Shown: piece by piece, positions 18,139 through 25,982 of the stretch
Layout: each line of letters begins with the position of its first letter
Position numbering within the stretch: the stretch's first letter is position 1
Assembly: GCF_024362345.1 (NCBI RefSeq)
Contig: NZ_CP101505.1
Location: forward strand, 578,001 to 642,000
Origin: Polaribacter dokdonensis
GTDB taxonomy: Bacteria; Bacteroidota; Bacteroidia; Flavobacteriales; Flavobacteriaceae
DNA: 64,000 bases
Reading direction: 5' to 3'
Notes under the pieces: generated by a model
The model's input: only the letters and a program-made list of their open reading frames with translations
Databases searched by the model: none
What the model was told of the DNA's origin: nothing
Made by a program: the position numbers and the translations under genes

Positions 18139-18618
18139 TCATTTTTGCTTACGAATGGACTTATCTTTAAGCACCTTTTCCCAATATTTCTTTGCAACAA
18201 ATAATAATCCAAAACTTTCACTTTTCTCTTTTCCAAGATGCTTGTGATGCATTTTATGCGCCCATTTTATAGCTTTTATGTATGTGTTGTTACTTCTAGA
18301 AAACCACTTAAAACGCTGATGAATTATAACATCATGAACTAAAAAATAAGCCAAACCATATAGTGCAATTCCAAATCCAATACCAGCAAGCCAATATGTT
18401 TTATCTTGTAATCCTATCATAATACACAACCAACTTGGTATTGCAAAAATTAAAAAGAAGGCATCATTTTTCTCGAAAAAGTGAGCATTTGGTTTGTGAT
18501 GATCTTCATGCAAATACCACAAAAATCCGTGCATTACGTATTTATGCATTGCCCAAGTTATTCCCTCCATTATAATGAACGTTACTAAAGTAATTGATAA
18601 GATAAAAAGAAAGATCAT
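18139..18618 (-). CDS. crtZ: beta-carotene 3-hydroxylase, copy 1 (myxol locus)
   Basis: Membrane di-iron hydroxylase adding 3-OH groups to beta-ionone rings. 159 residues with the four His clusters of CrtZ: HKYVMH, HEDHH, HDVIIH and HKMHH. Four hydrophobic segments surround them. It overlaps the upstream cruF gene by 4 bases (ATGA), so the two are translationally coupled. In this cluster its likely substrate is the single ring of a monocyclic carotenoid. A second, clearly diverged copy lies in the crtIBZY operon; about half the residues are shared, with identical His motifs. The gene has an extended Lys-rich C-terminus compared with copy 2. Confidence 0.9.
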   Translation of the reverse strand: MIFLFILSITLVTFIIMEGITWAMHKYVMHGFLWYLHEDHHKPNAHFFEKNDAFFLIFAIPSWLCIMIGLQDKTYWLAGIGFGIALYGLAYFLVHDVIIHQRFKWFSRSNNTYIKAIKWAHKMHHKHLGKEKSESFGLLFVAKKYWEKVLKDKSIRKQK

Positions 18619-19310
18619 TTAAAAAATAAACTAATAGTTATAAAAAATATAAGCTGAATTATAAACAAATAAACTGCGAATTTATTCTGTTTATTGAATT
18701 TCAAAATTACGAATAAATACTGTAAAATTAAACTACCAAAAAACCAACACACATAATTATATATTGGAATTTCTCCATATGGAAACCATTGCCAAAAATT
18801 TAATTTAATAGCTACTGGCTCTAAAAATAAATCTAAGAAAACAGCTATAAATGCAGCTATAATTGCCAATAAATGAATTTCTAATTGATTAGAAATAGTA
18901 AAATTATATTTTACTTTAAGCCAGTTATAAACTTGATAGGTTAAAATACCAACACAATACATAGTTGTAAACCACAAAACACCTAATAAAACAGGAACTC
19001 CAAATATTTTGTAGCCCATAACACTTGAGTATTCATAATCTCCAAAAAGAAGTCCTGTATTAATACCTATAACTTCATAAGTAAGCCCTGCAAAAATGCA
19101 TGCACTAAAAAAAAACCAAAGTGATTTATTAATTTTTTGATGCGTATAAAGAACCAATAGCATTGATATGATTAAATTCAAAGGTGTGTTATCAATAAAA
19201 AAATCATGATAATCAGTAAAAAGCAAGCCAATAATAGCACTTAAATGAAATAATAGACTTATTCCTAAAGCTAATTTGTATTTACGTTTAAATAAACTAC
19301 TGGATGTCAT
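18615..19310 (-). CDS. cruF: carotenoid 1',2'-hydratase, CruF type
   Basis: A 231-residue integral membrane protein with about seven hydrophobic segments. The DUF422 hallmarks are present: YEVIGINTGLLFGDYEY, FGVPVLLGVLWF and LDLFLEPVAIKLNFWQW. CruF adds water across the 1',2' double bond of the acyclic psi-end of gamma-carotene-type carotenoids. It overlaps crtD upstream by 14 bases and crtZ downstream by 4, a tight operon. Together with crtD this points to a monocyclic hydroxylated product of the myxol or saproxanthin type. Confidence 0.85.
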   Translation of the reverse strand: MTSSSLFKRKYKLALGISLLFHLSAIIGLLFTDYHDFFIDNTPLNLIISMLLVLYTHQKINKSLWFFFSACIFAGLTYEVIGINTGLLFGDYEYSSVMGYKIFGVPVLLGVLWFTTMYCVGILTYQVYNWLKVKYNFTISNQLEIHLLAIIAAFIAVFLDLFLEPVAIKLNFWQWFPYGEIPIYNYVCWFFGSLILQYLFVILKFNKQNKFAVYLFIIQLIFFITISLFFK

Positions 19311-20754
19311 CTGCTACCAATTTTGCACTTTTAAAACACAATGGAATTCCTCCTCCTGGATGTACACTTCCTCCACAGAAATATAAATTTTTATAGCGTT
19401 TGCTTTTATTTTGTTGTCTAAAAAATGCAGCCATTTTACTGTTACTACTTGTTCCATATAAAGAACCCATAAAACTAGCTGTTTTTTCTTGAATATTTAA
19501 AGGAGAAAGCGTGTCTTCTGCAACAATATGCTTTTCAAGATTAGTGTTTAATCCTTTATTGATCTGTTTGATTATGAACCTCTTTACTTTTTCTTTTTGC
19601 TCTTCCCAATTATGTTCATTGTGTGCAGGAGCATTAACCATTACAAACCAATTTTCACTTTTATCTGGAGCGTGATTTTTGTCGTATTTAGAAGTTATAT
19701 TTACATAAATGGTTGGCTCATCAGGTAAAATAGAATCATTAAAAATTTGTTCAAACTCTTTCTTATAATCTTCACTAAAAAAGATATTATGTAAACCTAA
19801 TTCTGAAAAAGTAGTATTTATACCCCAATAAAAGATAAAAGCACTACTGCTTCTTTCTTGCTTTAAAACTTTATCTGCAAACTTATTATCTTCAAGTAAT
19901 TTTTTATAGGTATAATAAATATCCATATTACTTACAATAATATCTGCTTTGTGTCTTTTTCCATTCACAACAACTCCTGCAACTGTTTCATTTAGAGTTT
20001 CAATTTTTTCAACTTTGCTGTTGTTATGAAATTTAACACCAACATCTTTTGCTAATTTCACTAAAGCATTAGTAATACTTATCATTCCTCCATTTGGATA
20101 AAAAGTTCCTTGACTTTGTTCCAAACTAGAAATCATACTTAACATCGCTGGTGCTTTATATGGATTACTACCATTATAGGTTGCAAAACGATTAAAAAGT
20201 TGCACCATTTCTGGCGTTTTAAAGCTAGATTCGTTAAAGCTATTTAAAGATTTTGAAATGTATGGAAACTTAACACTAAGCAAAGCTTTATAAGTTTCAC
20301 TTTTTGTGATCAAACTTAAATCTAAGGGAAAATCTAAAAATAGTTCTCCTATGTTTTTATAAGCTTTTTTACTGTTTTCAAGATATTTCTTAATGTTTAC
20401 TGATGGTTCACCAAAAACTTTTTCTGCTTCATCAGCAAAAGCATCACCATTTTTTTGAGCGGTAATTTTTTTACCATTTGCAAAAAAATAACGACAGCTT
20501 TCGTCTAAAGAACGATATGTAAAATAGCTGGTAATATCTTTTTTGGCCAAACTAAAAAGTGCTTCTATATTTTCTGGAGCTGTAAAGAGGGATGGACCAG
20601 CATCAAAAGTAAAACCATCTTTTTTAAATGAAGATAGCTTACCTCCAAAATAAGAATTTGCTTCATAAACAGAAACATCGTAATTCTTTAAAGCCAATCG
20701 AATTGAGGTGGCTAAACCTCCAATTCCACTGCCAATAATAGCTACTTTATTCAT
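19297..20754 (-). CDS. crtD: 1-hydroxycarotenoid 3,4-desaturase, CrtD type
   Basis: A 485-residue FAD-dependent carotenoid desaturase. The N-terminal dinucleotide fold VAIIGSGIGGLATSIRLALK is intact, FDAGPSLF follows, and the C-terminal FAD contact is YFCGGSVHPGGGIPLCFKSAK, shared with the CrtI/CrtD family. Its partner cruF and the CrtA-like gene next door favour CrtD over a second phytoene desaturase; the other paralogue, beside crtB, is the better CrtI. The reaction would introduce the 3,4 double bond after 1-hydroxylation. A rarely seen CrtN-like role cannot be excluded without phylogeny. Confidence 0.82.
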   Translation of the reverse strand: MNKVAIIGSGIGGLATSIRLALKNYDVSVYEANSYFGGKLSSFKKDGFTFDAGPSLFTAPENIEALFSLAKKDITSYFTYRSLDESCRYFFANGKKITAQKNGDAFADEAEKVFGEPSVNIKKYLENSKKAYKNIGELFLDFPLDLSLITKSETYKALLSVKFPYISKSLNSFNESSFKTPEMVQLFNRFATYNGSNPYKAPAMLSMISSLEQSQGTFYPNGGMISITNALVKLAKDVGVKFHNNSKVEKIETLNETVAGVVVNGKRHKADIIVSNMDIYYTYKKLLEDNKFADKVLKQERSSSAFIFYWGINTTFSELGLHNIFFSEDYKKEFEQIFNDSILPDEPTIYVNITSKYDKNHAPDKSENWFVMVNAPAHNEHNWEEQKEKVKRFIIKQINKGLNTNLEKHIVAEDTLSPLNIQEKTASFMGSLYGTSSNSKMAAFFRQQNKSKRYKNLYFCGGSVHPGGGIPLCFKSAKLVADDIQ

Positions 20755-20917
20755 TTGTTTAACATTTCAGTAAAAATATGAAACAAAAAACATTTAACCT
20801 TGTTTTTTGATTAAATTATATACAATTATTTCTTAAAATTTAAACAGGTATTATTCCTCCTTAAATGAGATGTATCAGAAAAAAAGAGAGCACTGAATAC
20901 AGATTTAAATAGACGAA

Positions 20918-21580
20918 TTATTTTTCAATTTTTTGTTGAATAGTAAAACGCGTAAACATATCCTCACTATACCAATTTTGTTTTCTCGTTTTTTGAATAA
21001 CAGCTTTGTGATTTGGCATTCTATATGCAAATTTTTTCATCATTGCTTTTGATTCCCAAACACTGAAAGTAGCTTGTTTAACCCAAGGAATTTCTCCAAC
21101 TCCATAAGAAGTAATAAATCCTTCTGCTGTAGCCATTTGAGATGCAATTGGTGCTACGTTTTTCCAAAAATATTGTAATTTATTTAGGCGAATCGTTGCT
21201 CTAGTTAACACAGCTATTTCTCCTTCATAATCTGTAGTTGGTGGTAATTCACCAAAAACCTTTTTCTTGTCCCACAAACCATGACCTTCAATAGGTTTTA
21301 ATAAATATATGGTTTGGTTTTTACAAAATAAATCGAACCACTTTAAAATGAAACTTCCAAATTGATCTTTTAAAGTTAAATCACCTTCATAAGTAACTAA
21401 TATAGACCATTGAGATAAATCTGGAACTTTATCAAAAGTACCATTTTTACCTGTTCCCATCAATTTATAAAATTGGATGTTTTGATTTAAAAATAAAGGA
21501 ATTCTAAAGATTGCCATTGATAAAAACCCAAAAATGGCAGAAATTGGATAATATTTTACAATGATTAAACTAGCTTTCAA
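20918..21580 (-). CDS. crtA: CrtA-like carotenoid 2-hydroxylase
   Basis: A 220-residue protein of the spheroidene monooxygenase (CrtA) family. The region GTGKNGTFDKVPDLSQWSIL, the TRATIRLNKLQYFWKNV helix and the C-terminal FAYRMPNHKAVIQKTRKQ are typical. In the myxol producer Flavobacteriaceae strain P99-3 a crtA homologue encodes a carotenoid 2-hydroxylase that makes the 2-OH of myxol. The neighbouring crtD and cruF make that role the likely one here rather than the keto-forming activity of phototrophs. A 163-base gap separates it from crtD, so it may have its own promoter or be first in the operon. Confidence 0.82.
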   Translation of the reverse strand: MKASLIIVKYYPISAIFGFLSMAIFRIPLFLNQNIQFYKLMGTGKNGTFDKVPDLSQWSILVTYEGDLTLKDQFGSFILKWFDLFCKNQTIYLLKPIEGHGLWDKKKVFGELPPTTDYEGEIAVLTRATIRLNKLQYFWKNVAPIASQMATAEGFITSYGVGEIPWVKQATFSVWESKAMMKKFAYRMPNHKAVIQKTRKQNWYSEDMFTRFTIQQKIEK

Positions 21581-21723
21581 AATGATATTTACGCTTCAAT
21601 TAATTAATTATCAAAGATAGTAAGTAATTGAAGTGAATTACTATCTGATTTGCTGTTTTATTAAGTAAATTAGACAATTTGACTTTTTAAAAAGAGTTGT
21701 ATTTATAACGAAAACAAAATGTA

Positions 21724-22479
21724 TTAGTCAATCCAGTTTTTAAAATCTTTTACACGTTCTCTACTTACAATGATTTCTTGTTCATTATAAGAATGTAACA
21801 TCAATTTTAACCTTGAATTAGAATATGCAATAATGTCTTTAATTGCATTAATATGAACAATATAAGTTCTATTAACTCTAAAAAAATGTTCTGGATCTAG
21901 TTGTTCTTGCCAATTTTCTAAAGAATGATCTAACAAGTAATTTCTGTTTTCTGTAGTATGAATGTAGGTTGATTTATTCTCACTGTAAAAACACTCAATT
22001 TCATCTATATGAATAATTTTAATGTGCTGCCCGACTTTAATAGATAGCCTCTTCTTAAATTTACGATCTACAGGATTTACCAATAATTTTCTAATATCAT
22101 CTAAATTAACCTGCACATCTGTTTCTTTTGGTTGTTGCTTTTTAAATTGCCTAACAGCAGCAGTTAACTCATCATCATCTATAGGCTTTAAAAGGTAATC
22201 TATACTATTTAATTTAAAGGCTTTTAGAGCATATTCATCATAAGCAGTTGTAAAGATAATAGCCGATTTTACATCTATTTCTTCAAATATTTCAAAAGAC
22301 AAACCATCTGATAATTGGATATCTAAAAATATCAAATCTGGATGTGTGTTATTTTGTAACCAGTTTAAAGATTCTTCTACAGAATGCAACATTTGTTGCA
22401 CTTCTATATCTAATTCTGCTAACATTCTACTTAATCTTCTAGCAGCTGGTTTTTCATCTTCAATTATTAGTACATTCAT
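21724..22479 (-). CDS. LytTR family response regulator
   Basis: A 251-residue two-component regulator. The receiver domain holds the acidic pair in VLIIEDEKP, phospho-acceptor Asp53 (LIFLDIQ), Thr77/78 (IIFTTAYDEYA) and Lys98 (YLLKPID). The C-terminal LytTR DNA-binding domain (residues ~145-250) has the KKRLSIKVGQHIKIIHIDEI start and FFRVNRTYIVHINAI core. It is the last gene of a minus-strand set whose first gene is a LytS-like kinase, with three small 2TM proteins between. LytTR targets are unknown; the adjacent crtA-like gene is oriented away. Confidence 0.92.
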   Translation of the reverse strand: MNVLIIEDEKPAARRLSRMLAELDIEVQQMLHSVEESLNWLQNNTHPDLIFLDIQLSDGLSFEIFEEIDVKSAIIFTTAYDEYALKAFKLNSIDYLLKPIDDDELTAAVRQFKKQQPKETDVQVNLDDIRKLLVNPVDRKFKKRLSIKVGQHIKIIHIDEIECFYSENKSTYIHTTENRNYLLDHSLENWQEQLDPEHFFRVNRTYIVHINAIKDIIAYSNSRLKLMLHSYNEQEIIVSRERVKDFKNWID

Positions 22480-22490
22480 TTTGTTTTATT

Positions 22491-22823
22491 CTAAAATCTT
22501 CTTCTTTCTTCTTCTTTATCTAAATATTCTTGTATTTTTCTCTCTTCCCAATCTCTACTAAATCCTAACGATTTAAAACCGAAAACTCCCATCCAATGAA
22601 AGAAGATTCCTATTCCCCAAAAAATCCAGGTAGAATACACACCAAAGTTAGAAAATGTATCTGTAAAAGAATATCCACTTTGCATTAAGCCAAAGATAAT
22701 AATACCACTTATAAATAAGTTTACTAAAACATAAACAACTGCATGAATATAATAACCTTTTATGGCCTTTACACGCTTTTTTGCACGTTGGTAGTTTTGC
22801 TCTTGTATAAATTGATTATCCAT
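22491..22823 (-). CDS. 2TM domain protein (single)
   Basis: A 110-residue protein made of one 2TM domain: an amphipathic entry RAKKRVKAIKGYYIHAVVY, two hydrophobic helices, and the exit signature GVFGFKSLGFSRDWEERKIQEYL. It lies 5 bases after the double-2TM gene and 11 bases before the LytTR regulator. 2TM domains occur in Bacteroidota as membrane anchors linked to LytTR and kinase proteins; their molecular role is unknown. The exit signature recurs in the other four copies here. Confidence 0.85.
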   Translation of the reverse strand: MDNQFIQEQNYQRAKKRVKAIKGYYIHAVVYVLVNLFISGIIIFGLMQSGYSFTDTFSNFGVYSTWIFWGIGIFFHWMGVFGFKSLGFSRDWEERKIQEYLDKEEERRRF

Positions 22824-22828
22824 AAATC

Positions 22829-23395
22829 CTAATTCTTTTTATTCATAAATTCTTGAATCTTTTTTTCTTCCCAAGTTTTACCAAAACCTAATTTACTAAA
22901 ACCAAAAACTCCAAACCAGTGAAAAAATAAACCTATACTTATGCCTCCTACTGCATACCAAAAGAAATGAAATGATGGTACAAATTGTAAGTTTACCAAT
23001 ACAATTATAATAATTGCTAATATAGAAATACCAAAGTGTACATAAAAACCTTTAATTTCTTTTACTTTCTTTTTCGTTTTAAGATAATATTGTTCTTGTA
23101 TAAATTCTGATTTATCTTCATGGTTTAACATTGCTTCATTCAATTTGTTTGCTTCCCAATTATTAAAGAATTTTGCTGAACCAAAAACATAAAACCAGTG
23201 TATAATTAAACCTACAGCCCAAGCTACTAATGCAAACCAAAACCACTCAAATTGTGGAGCCGTTTTTAAATTGATAAATATTAAAAATGGTGGAATAAAA
23301 AAGGTAGCTATTAAATGTGTGTAAAAACCTTTAATTTCCTCTATTCTTTTTGCTGCTTTTAATCGCAGTTGATGATCGCTTGAATTTATATTCAT
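22829..23395 (-). CDS. tandem 2TM domain protein
   Basis: From the ATG just after the preceding stop codon it has 188 residues, two 2TM domains in tandem. The first runs from RLKAAKRIEEIKGFYTHL to NNWEANKLNEAM, the second from KTKKKVKEIKGFYVHFGI to GKTWEEKKIQEFM. The first lacks the usual WEERKI exit and is degenerate (WEANKLNE). Earlier Met codons would overlap the upstream gene. It probably arose by duplication within the array. All four hydrophobic helices lie in the inner membrane. Confidence 0.82.
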   Translation of the reverse strand: MNINSSDHQLRLKAAKRIEEIKGFYTHLIATFFIPPFLIFINLKTAPQFEWFWFALVAWAVGLIIHWFYVFGSAKFFNNWEANKLNEAMLNHEDKSEFIQEQYYLKTKKKVKEIKGFYVHFGISILAIIIIVLVNLQFVPSFHFFWYAVGGISIGLFFHWFGVFGFSKLGFGKTWEEKKIQEFMNKKN

Positions 23396-23396
23396 A

Positions 23397-23720
23397 TTAA
23401 AGGTTATCATTTTGTTCATCTAAATATTGTTGTACTTTTCTCTTTTCCCAATCTTTATTAAAAAATAAATTAATGCCAAAAGTATTGATAGCTTGAAACG
23501 CAATTCCTATTCCCCAATAAAACCAGATTTTATAATTATGATAGTTAAAAAAAGCTTGGTTAAAGGTATCTCCATCATTCATATCACCTACTATAAATAT
23601 GGCTGATAAAAATGTATTTACTGCTAAGTATATGGCTAAATGTTTATAGAATTTACTAATTCTTTCTACTCGCTTACGAGCCAAAATATATTTCTGTTCT
23701 TGTGTATATTCTCTTTGCAT
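23397..23720 (-). CDS. 2TM domain protein (single)
   Basis: A 107-residue single 2TM protein: ILARKRVERISKFYKHLAIY, two hydrophobic segments with the WFYWGIGIAFQ second helix, and the exit FNKDWEKRKVQQYLDEQ. Its start codon overlaps the stop of the kinase gene by one base (TAATG), a sign of translational coupling. It therefore seems to be part of the same membrane signalling unit. Confidence 0.85.
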   Translation of the reverse strand: MQREYTQEQKYILARKRVERISKFYKHLAIYLAVNTFLSAIFIVGDMNDGDTFNQAFFNYHNYKIWFYWGIGIAFQAINTFGINLFFNKDWEKRKVQQYLDEQNDNL

Positions 23721-25081
23721 TATCTTAATCTTTTTTGTTGATTCTCCTCATCCATCATCTCTTTAATTTTTCTTTCTTCCCAATTTCTACCTAAGAAAAT
23801 GTTATAGTTATTTACTTCTAAAAAGTGAAATACTAAACCTATTCCCCATCCAAAAATTGGAAACCAGAACCAATAAAAACCTGGTGAAAATCTTAAATTG
23901 ATAAATATTAAAAATGGTATTACTAAACAGTATGAAGCTAAATTTTGATAAAATTCCTTTAGTTTTTCAACTCTTTCTACTGCTTTAACGTACTTGCTAT
24001 TTTCTAAATCTTCTGTAAACATAATTTCGTTCATTTTATATAAGAGAGGTAAACTCACCTTAAATGTTTTATTGTTATTTTCTATTCTAACCCCTTGTTT
24101 AGTTAATAAACCATACCTATCTGCAATATTTTGTAAACCAACTTTGGTACTTTTACCTATTGCCTCTTTTGGGTTAATATTGTTTTCTATAATTAAAAAA
24201 CTTCCTTCTTGATAAATATTTATGGTTAATGGTTTAGAAGGTGAAACCACATTGTGTTTTACTGCGTTTTCTAACAGTAATTGTAATGATAATGGTACAA
24301 TTTTAAGCTCTTGATCTGTTACATCATCTGGAATATTAAACTTCACAGCCTCTTCAAATCGCATTTCTAATAATTGCATGTATGTTTTTGCAAATCTCAA
24401 TTCTTCAGAAATAGGCACTAAGTCTTTATTTCTCTGTTCTAAAACATACCTGTAAACTTTAGATAATTTAGTAGTAAACTTTTCTGCTTGATTAGGATTC
24501 TCTCCAATTAAACTGGTTAATACATTTAAACTATTAAATAGAAAATGAGGATCTAATTGATTTTTTAAAGATTCAAATTTTGCAGTTTCTGTTTTGGCTA
24601 CAATTTGCTGTTTTGTACTTTCTTGTTTTACCGATTTTTTCCACTCCATCATAAATCCTCTTGCATGCAAAAATGCTGATACTCCAAAAGAAAGTATAAT
24701 GTAGAAAACATGCATCAACATAAAGTTTCCACTAAAAAAATAATCTGGATTATTATTACTGATGATGATAAAATTCACATAGTTTATCAAAAGAACAATA
24801 GGTATTGTATATAAAACAGATGAGATAATACCTGCCCAAACTCTTGCATTGGTATGTTCTACCCAAGACCATTTTGTGTTCAGTGCATGATTAATTACAC
24901 CTTGTGCAAAGCCCAATCCAAAAGAATACATAGCAGAAATTAAAAAGGTATATGCAATACTTAATAAGTCGAAATCTTGGTTGATTAAAGTAAAAACTAC
25001 TGCAAAAATGATAGTAATTTTTAAACTGACTAAAACACCTTCTTTCATATTGTTTTGTACTACTCTGCTATTTGTATTCAT
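23720..25081 (-). CDS. LytS-like sensor histidine kinase with C-terminal 2TM domain
   Basis: A 453-residue sensor kinase of the His_kinase (LytS/YehU) type. Four N-terminal membrane helices occupy residues ~20-140, then comes the phospho-acceptor His in QLDPHFLFNSLN, the linker helix ELRFAKTYMQLLEMRF and a HATPase_c domain with LLLENAVKHNV and VGLQNIADRYG. Unusually, residues ~364-445 form a complete 2TM domain (YVKAVERVEKLKEFYQNL to NWEERKIKEMM), so the catalytic core is held to the membrane at both ends. It heads a five-gene unit ending in a LytTR response regulator, presumably its partner. I start at the second ATG; one three codons earlier is possible. Confidence 0.9.
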   Translation of the reverse strand: MNTNSRVVQNNMKEGVLVSLKITIIFAVVFTLINQDFDLLSIAYTFLISAMYSFGLGFAQGVINHALNTKWSWVEHTNARVWAGIISSVLYTIPIVLLINYVNFIIISNNNPDYFFSGNFMLMHVFYIILSFGVSAFLHARGFMMEWKKSVKQESTKQQIVAKTETAKFESLKNQLDPHFLFNSLNVLTSLIGENPNQAEKFTTKLSKVYRYVLEQRNKDLVPISEELRFAKTYMQLLEMRFEEAVKFNIPDDVTDQELKIVPLSLQLLLENAVKHNVVSPSKPLTINIYQEGSFLIIENNINPKEAIGKSTKVGLQNIADRYGLLTKQGVRIENNNKTFKVSLPLLYKMNEIMFTEDLENSKYVKAVERVEKLKEFYQNLASYCLVIPFLIFINLRFSPGFYWFWFPIFGWGIGLVFHFLEVNNYNIFLGRNWEERKIKEMMDEENQQKRLR

Positions 25082-25099
25082 ACTTGGCATATGGTTTTA

Positions 25100-25513
25100 C
25101 TAAAATTTGATAATTAAAGATACATTTTTATCAGCAACTACAAACTTTGCATCATCATAATTTGGTGGTCCAAAACTCATAACATTATTAGAAACACCAT
25201 AATCTTCTATTGGCATTCTGTTTGCAGAAAAATCCATTCTGTCATTATTATTTTTATCATGGTAACAAGTAATTGCATATTCACCAGGAACAACATTTTC
25301 AAACTCAACTACGGTTTTACCATTTTCTATTTTGGCATTTTTAGCCATGATTGGCTCTTTCATAAAATTCTCTTTATTATAAAGAGCAAATCCAACTTTA
25401 CCTTCATCAGAAGAAATGTTTTCTATAGTTACTTTAATGGTTTTGTTTTGAGCTGTAATTGAAGTTGAAATAAACATTACAGTTGCAAATAAAAGAGATA
25501 CTAGAAGTTTCAT
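25100..25513 (-). CDS. DUF2141 domain exported protein
   Basis: A 137-residue protein with a signal peptide (ending TSITAQN) and a DUF2141 beta sandwich: KVGFALYNKENFMKEPIM, a central GEYAITCYHDKNNNDRMD and the C-terminal FVVADKNVSLIIKF. The DKNNNDRMD loop resembles a calcium-binding loop. DUF2141 proteins in Flavobacteria are usually periplasmic or secreted and of unknown function. It lies 10 bases upstream of the kinase start and could be part of that operon or separate. Confidence 0.82.
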   Translation of the reverse strand: MKLLVSLLFATVMFISTSITAQNKTIKVTIENISSDEGKVGFALYNKENFMKEPIMAKNAKIENGKTVVEFENVVPGEYAITCYHDKNNNDRMDFSANRMPIEDYGVSNNVMSFGPPNYDDAKFVVADKNVSLIIKF

Positions 25514-25768
25514 AATTTTTAGTTTTTTAGATTAATTATGGTACAAATATGCAACTGAACTAAAGTTTTTAAAAGTAAATAGTACTGAACTGTATTTTTT
25601 TTAGGCTGAATTGTAAAAATGTATATACTTTACTTTAAAGCCCTTATAATTTAGTCATAGAAACCTTAGTTCTATTATGAATTTCAAAAAATCAAATGTT
25701 GTTTTTTTATAATATGACAAAAATTTAAAATAAATGCTTAATAGTTACCAAGGATTCAATAAAATAAA
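25514..25768. other. intergenic stretch, promoter of the DUF2141 gene
   Basis: About 255 AT-rich bases between the divergent DUF2141 and arginine units. A CATATTTG near the DUF2141 end, read on the minus strand, is a near match to TAnnTTTG and may be its -7 box. I see no gene or RNA structure. Confidence 0.35.
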
Positions 25769-25776
25769 TACATTTG
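25769..25776 (+). promoter_or_regulatory. candidate -7 box of the arginine operon promoter
   Basis: TACATTTG matches the Bacteroidota consensus TAnnTTTG and lies 23 bases before the start of the candidate leader peptide. No clear -33 TTTG box is seen at the expected distance, so support is partial. Confidence 0.4.
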
Positions 25777-25798
25777 TCCTATAATATTGATATATATT

Positions 25799-25900
25799 TT
25801 GATTAAACAACAATACATAACAGCAATTTTAAACTTTACTTCTAGTAGTAAAGCTGCTTTTGTGCGTCGCTCTTTCTCTGAGCGCCCTTTGGGTGTTTAA
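25799..25900 (+). CDS. candidate arginine leader peptide
   Basis: A 33-codon frame starts at TTG and ends in TAA before the arginine operon. Its peptide ends FVRRSFSERPLGV, with three Arg residues encoded by CGT, CGC and CGC, codons that this AT-rich genome otherwise uses less than AGA. It sits downstream of a TAnnTTTG box and upstream of two mutually exclusive hairpins. That arrangement is what ribosome-stalling attenuators look like. The frame, codons and hairpins are seen; translation and control by arginine are inferred, and a short frame can occur by chance. Confidence 0.45.
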   Translation: MIKQQYITAILNFTSSSKAAFVRRSFSERPLGV

Positions 25901-25901
25901 T

Positions 25902-25931
25902 AATTCTTAGGAATTAGGTGCGTCCAATTCC
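25902..25931 (+). promoter_or_regulatory. alternative hairpins after the leader frame
   Basis: One hairpin pairs AATTC with GAATT around TTAG. A second pairs GGAATT-A-GG with CC-AATTCC around TGCGT, an 8-bp stem with one bulged A. They share the GAATT arm, so only one can form at a time. No strong T-run follows the second, so it is not a standard terminator. Confidence 0.4.
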
Positions 25932-25982
25932 ATTCTTCAAAACTTTTACAAAAAACATTACAAATCTTAACAAATCAAAACA

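Noticed and set aside
18051..18236. 61-residue frame on the minus strand at the 3' end of crtZ copy 1
   Set aside because: It overlaps crtZ in another frame, lacks a plausible start site and resembles no protein.
22491..25081. The repeated 2TM segments as a CRISPR or DNA tandem repeat
   Set aside because: The similarity is at the protein level with diverged DNA, and the repeats are whole coding domains.
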